From: an uncultured Collinsella sp.
Lineage (GTDB): Bacteria; Actinomycetota; Coriobacteriia; Coriobacteriales; Coriobacteriaceae
Direction: 5' to 3'
Assembly (NCBI GenBank): GCA_900553345.1
Contig: USDE01000087.1
Location: 1-6,229 of the forward strand
Length of the DNA: 6,229 nt
Part shown: in pieces, positions 4,278 to 6,229 of the stretch
Layout of the letters: each line of letters opens with the position of its first letter
How positions within the stretch are numbered: position 1 is the stretch's first letter
Translations under genes and position numbers: made by a program
Notes under the pieces: generated by a model
Told to the model about the DNA's origin: nothing
What the model saw: only the letters and a program-made list of their open reading frames with translations
Databases searched by the model: none

Positions 4278-6229
4278 ATGTCCGAGACCATTCAGGACCT
4301 CTATACCAGCTTCTCCGAGCAGATGGAGCCTATCCAGGAGGACAGCCGCTACTTCCGCTATCTGTTTGAGATGGCGCAGGCCTCGGGCACCACGATCGAG
4401 CAGCAGCGCGAGGAGCTCGTCAAAGTGGTGGACGAGGAGTGGATCAGCATGATCGAGGACTCGCTCGACGCCATCAACACCATCATCGAAAATCCGCGCC
4501 GCTTCATCACCACCGAGGAAGAGGTGGTGCCGGTCTCGCTCGCCAAAAAGATCAGCGCCGACAGCGTCCGTCATCTGAGCCAGAACACGCAGTTCCTGGC
4601 GCCGAGCGACGATGGCGGCGTCCACCCCACGCGCATCCTCAACGTCAGTACCGTCGAGACGTACGACCTGTACGAGAACCGCTTTATCTACCACCTGATT
4701 CAGCGCCTGCTGACGTTTGTAGACAAGCGCACCGACGTGATCTTTTGGTCGACGGGCAACGAGATCCGCAACCGCTTTAAGATGCACAGCAAGATCGACG
4801 ATGCGTACGAGGAGATCGAGTACAACGTCGAGATGACGGTCAAGAATCGCCAGAGCTTTGCCGAGAACGACGCCGACAACATGGACGTCTTTATGCGCAT
4901 CGACCGCGTGCGCCGTCTGGTCATGGCACTGCGCGGCGCGTCGTTCTGCCAGATCATGAACGGATGCAGCGCGGTTCGCAGCCCCATTCAGCGCACCAAC
5001 CTCATCATGAAGGACCCCAACTACCGCAAGTGCTACCAGCTGTGGCAGTTTATGGAGCGCTACGACAAGGTGGGCTACAACATCGACGTGCAGCAGCAAG
5101 CGCTGGCGTTCGATGACGAGTACATGGTGCAGATGTACACCAACCTCATCAACAACTACACCGTCTTTAAGAGCCTGACCGACGACGAGCGCAACCTGCA
5201 GGAGCTCGAGAGCGTGCATCCCGAGCCGGTGGCGCCCAAGTTTATTAAGGAGATTAAGGAGGTGCAGGTCGATAGCCCCGACCTGCCCGATGTCGAGGTC
5301 CGTCGCGTGTTTGTGGAGGAGGTCACGCAGGCCCAGCTCGATGCCGAGCAGGCGCTGACCGAGGCTCGCGAGCAGATTGAGGAGCTGCAGGGGCAGCTGA
5401 AGTCCTGGAAGGTGCAGGCGCACGCGCTGACCGATGAGCGCGATGACTTGGCAGACGAGCTGGACGAGGCAAAGGCGCGCGAGCTGGCGCTGACACAGCG
5501 TGCTCAGATGGCCGAGGCCGATGCCGAGGAGCTGCGTGACTCGCTGGAGGATGTCGAGGCGGGCAAGAAGGCTGCCGAGAATGCTGCCGTTGAGGCGCGC
5601 TCGACCGCGGCGGCCCAGCTTGAGCAGATGCGCGCCGAGGCCGATGCCGAGGTGGTTGCCGCCCGTGCCGACGCGGACGCCAAGGTTGCTGCCGCCGAGC
5701 AGGCGGCCGCCGAGCAGGTCGCGCAGGTCAAGAGCGAGTCCGCCGCGGCTCTGGCTGCCAAGGCGGCGGCCGATGCCGCCGAGCTGCAGGCCACCAAGGA
5801 CGCTGCTGCGGCCGAGCTTGCCGGCGTGCGTGAGGCCTCTGCCAAGGAGGTGGCTGCACTGCATGCCAAGCTGGATGCCGCCGAGCTGCAGATTGAGGAA
5901 GCGCAGCTGACGGCCGAGCGCGATGCCCGTGCTGCGGCCGAGGCGGCCGATGCCGCCGTGGCCGAGGCGGAGCAGAAGCTCGCCGATACCGTCGCCGCGG
6001 CCGAGGAGAAGGTTTCCGCTGCTCAGCAGGCAGCCGATGCCGCAATTGATGCCGCCCGTGCGGCCGCCGATTCTGCCGTCGAGCAAGCTGCGGTGGACGC
6101 CAGCGAGAAGGTCGCCGCAGCCGCTACCGAGCGCGATGCCGCCACGCGTGCCGCCGAGGAGGCCCGTGCCGACGCCGACGCGCGTATCGCCGCGGCCGAG
6201 CTCGAGGCGGGGGAGCGCATTGAGCAGGA
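4278..6229 (+). CDS. DUF2357-like (McrC-partner-type) protein with long coiled coil, 3' partial
   Basis: The frame is open from the ATG to the right edge: 650 complete codons with no stop, so the gene continues beyond the window. Residues 1-310 are a mixed, mostly helical domain. Two segments recall the DUF2357 family (the N-terminal part of COG1700/DUF524 proteins, which pair with McrB-like ATPases): VETYDLYENRFIYHLIQRL (126-144), and the stretch 235-259 with PIQR, the PNYRKCY block and QLWQFM. After a Pro-rich hinge (about 313-340), residues 350-650 are almost entirely Ala, Glu, Asp, Lys, Gln and Arg, with hardly any Pro or Gly, giving a very long predicted coiled coil. No PD-(D/E)XK nuclease motif is apparent where DUF524 would normally follow. 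It could still lie downstream of the window. The likely partner is the McrB-like ATPase 99 bases upstream. The family call rests on motif resemblance only; the coiled coil is clear. Confidence 0.75.
   Translation, partial: MSETIQDLYTSFSEQMEPIQEDSRYFRYLFEMAQASGTTIEQQREELVKVVDEEWISMIEDSLDAINTIIENPRRFITTEEEVVPVSLAKKISADSVRHLSQNTQFLAPSDDGGVHPTRILNVSTVETYDLYENRFIYHLIQRLLTFVDKRTDVIFWSTGNEIRNRFKMHSKIDDAYEEIEYNVEMTVKNRQSFAENDADNMDVFMRIDRVRRLVMALRGASFCQIMNGCSAVRSPIQRTNLIMKDPNYRKCYQLWQFMERYDKVGYNIDVQQQALAFDDEYMVQMYTNLINNYTVFKSLTDDERNLQELESVHPEPVAPKFIKEIKEVQVDSPDLPDVEVRRVFVEEVTQAQLDAEQALTEAREQIEELQGQLKSWKVQAHALTDERDDLADELDEAKARELALTQRAQMAEADAEELRDSLEDVEAGKKAAENAAVEARSTAAAQLEQMRAEADAEVVAARADADAKVAAAEQAAAEQVAQVKSESAAALAAKAAADAAELQATKDAAAAELAGVREASAKEVAALHAKLDAAELQIEEAQLTAERDARAAAEAADAAVAEAEQKLADTVAAAEEKVSAAQQAADAAIDAARAAADSAVEQAAVDASEKVAAAATERDAATRAAEEARADADARIAAAELEAGERIEQ
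5327..6229 (+). repeat. Degenerate Ala/Glu repeat DNA encoding the coiled coil
   Basis: This part of the DUF2357-like gene consists of recurring GCC, GAG, GAT and CAG codons. A 19-base stretch starting GCCGAGGCCGATGCC occurs identically at 5511-5529 and 5634-5652 (encoding AEADAE). GCCGCCGAGCAG occurs at 5691-5702 and again at 5706-5717, encoding the tandem AAAEQ-AAAEQ. The repeats are short and imperfect, consistent with a coiled coil that grew by internal duplication or with biased composition alone. It is part of the gene and not a separate element. Confidence 0.5.

Noticed and set aside
5511..5717. Short identical repeats considered as a CRISPR or tandem-repeat array.
   Set aside because: They are in frame inside a low-complexity coiled-coil gene, irregularly spaced and too short for a CRISPR array.
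5500..5910. An alternate + frame of 136 codons within the coiled-coil region.
   Set aside because: Arg/Pro/Ser-rich translation typical of an out-of-frame reading of GCC/GAG repeats; the coiled-coil frame is continuous across it.
2361..6086. A 1241-codon open frame on the minus strand covering the ATPase and DUF2357-like genes.
   Set aside because: Its product is a Leu/Val/His/Gly-rich low-complexity string with no recognisable domain. The two forward genes share the same frame and rarely use codons that read as stops in this antisense phase, which explains the long opening. The forward genes have clear motifs and ribosome binding sites.

Overview
The window is GC-rich, with G or C at most third codon positions, and all five recognisable genes lie on the + strand. 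Base composition, Shine-Dalgarno-led starts and the mix of SipW-type secretion genes with an McrB-like ATPase fit a member of the Coriobacteriia (Actinomycetota), possibly Collinsella-like. This assignment is an impression from the sequence and not a database result.

Layout: (1) 1-875, a secreted or surface protein whose start lies upstream of the window; (2) 875-1681, a second protein of the same secreted type, overlapping the first by one base; (3) 1742-2488, a SipW/ER-type signal peptidase I with a Ser-His catalytic pair and an extra C-terminal coiled-coil tail; (4) 2481-4178, an McrB-like AAA+ ATPase carrying an N-terminal transmembrane hairpin, overlapping the peptidase gene by 8 bases; (5) 4278 to the window end, a protein with a DUF2357-like N-terminal half followed by at least 300 residues of Ala/Glu-rich coiled coil, running off the right edge. 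The gaps are 60 bases (1682-1741) and 99 bases (4179-4277). Neither holds a convincing promoter or terminator, so the set reads as one operon.

The first three genes make a coherent unit: two TasA/camelysin-style precursors with the AT(Y/F)AWF cleavage region, and the dedicated peptidase expected to process them. The last two resemble an McrB/McrC-like (COG1401/COG1700-type) pair, normally linked with nucleic-acid restriction. Here the ATPase appears membrane-anchored and no nuclease is visible in its partner within the window; the partner instead continues as a long coiled coil. Peptidase, ATPase and DUF2357-like protein all have predicted cytoplasmic helical extensions. The main point of interest is therefore a possible membrane-associated machine that joins export or assembly of surface proteins to an McrB-type motor. 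That functional link is inference.
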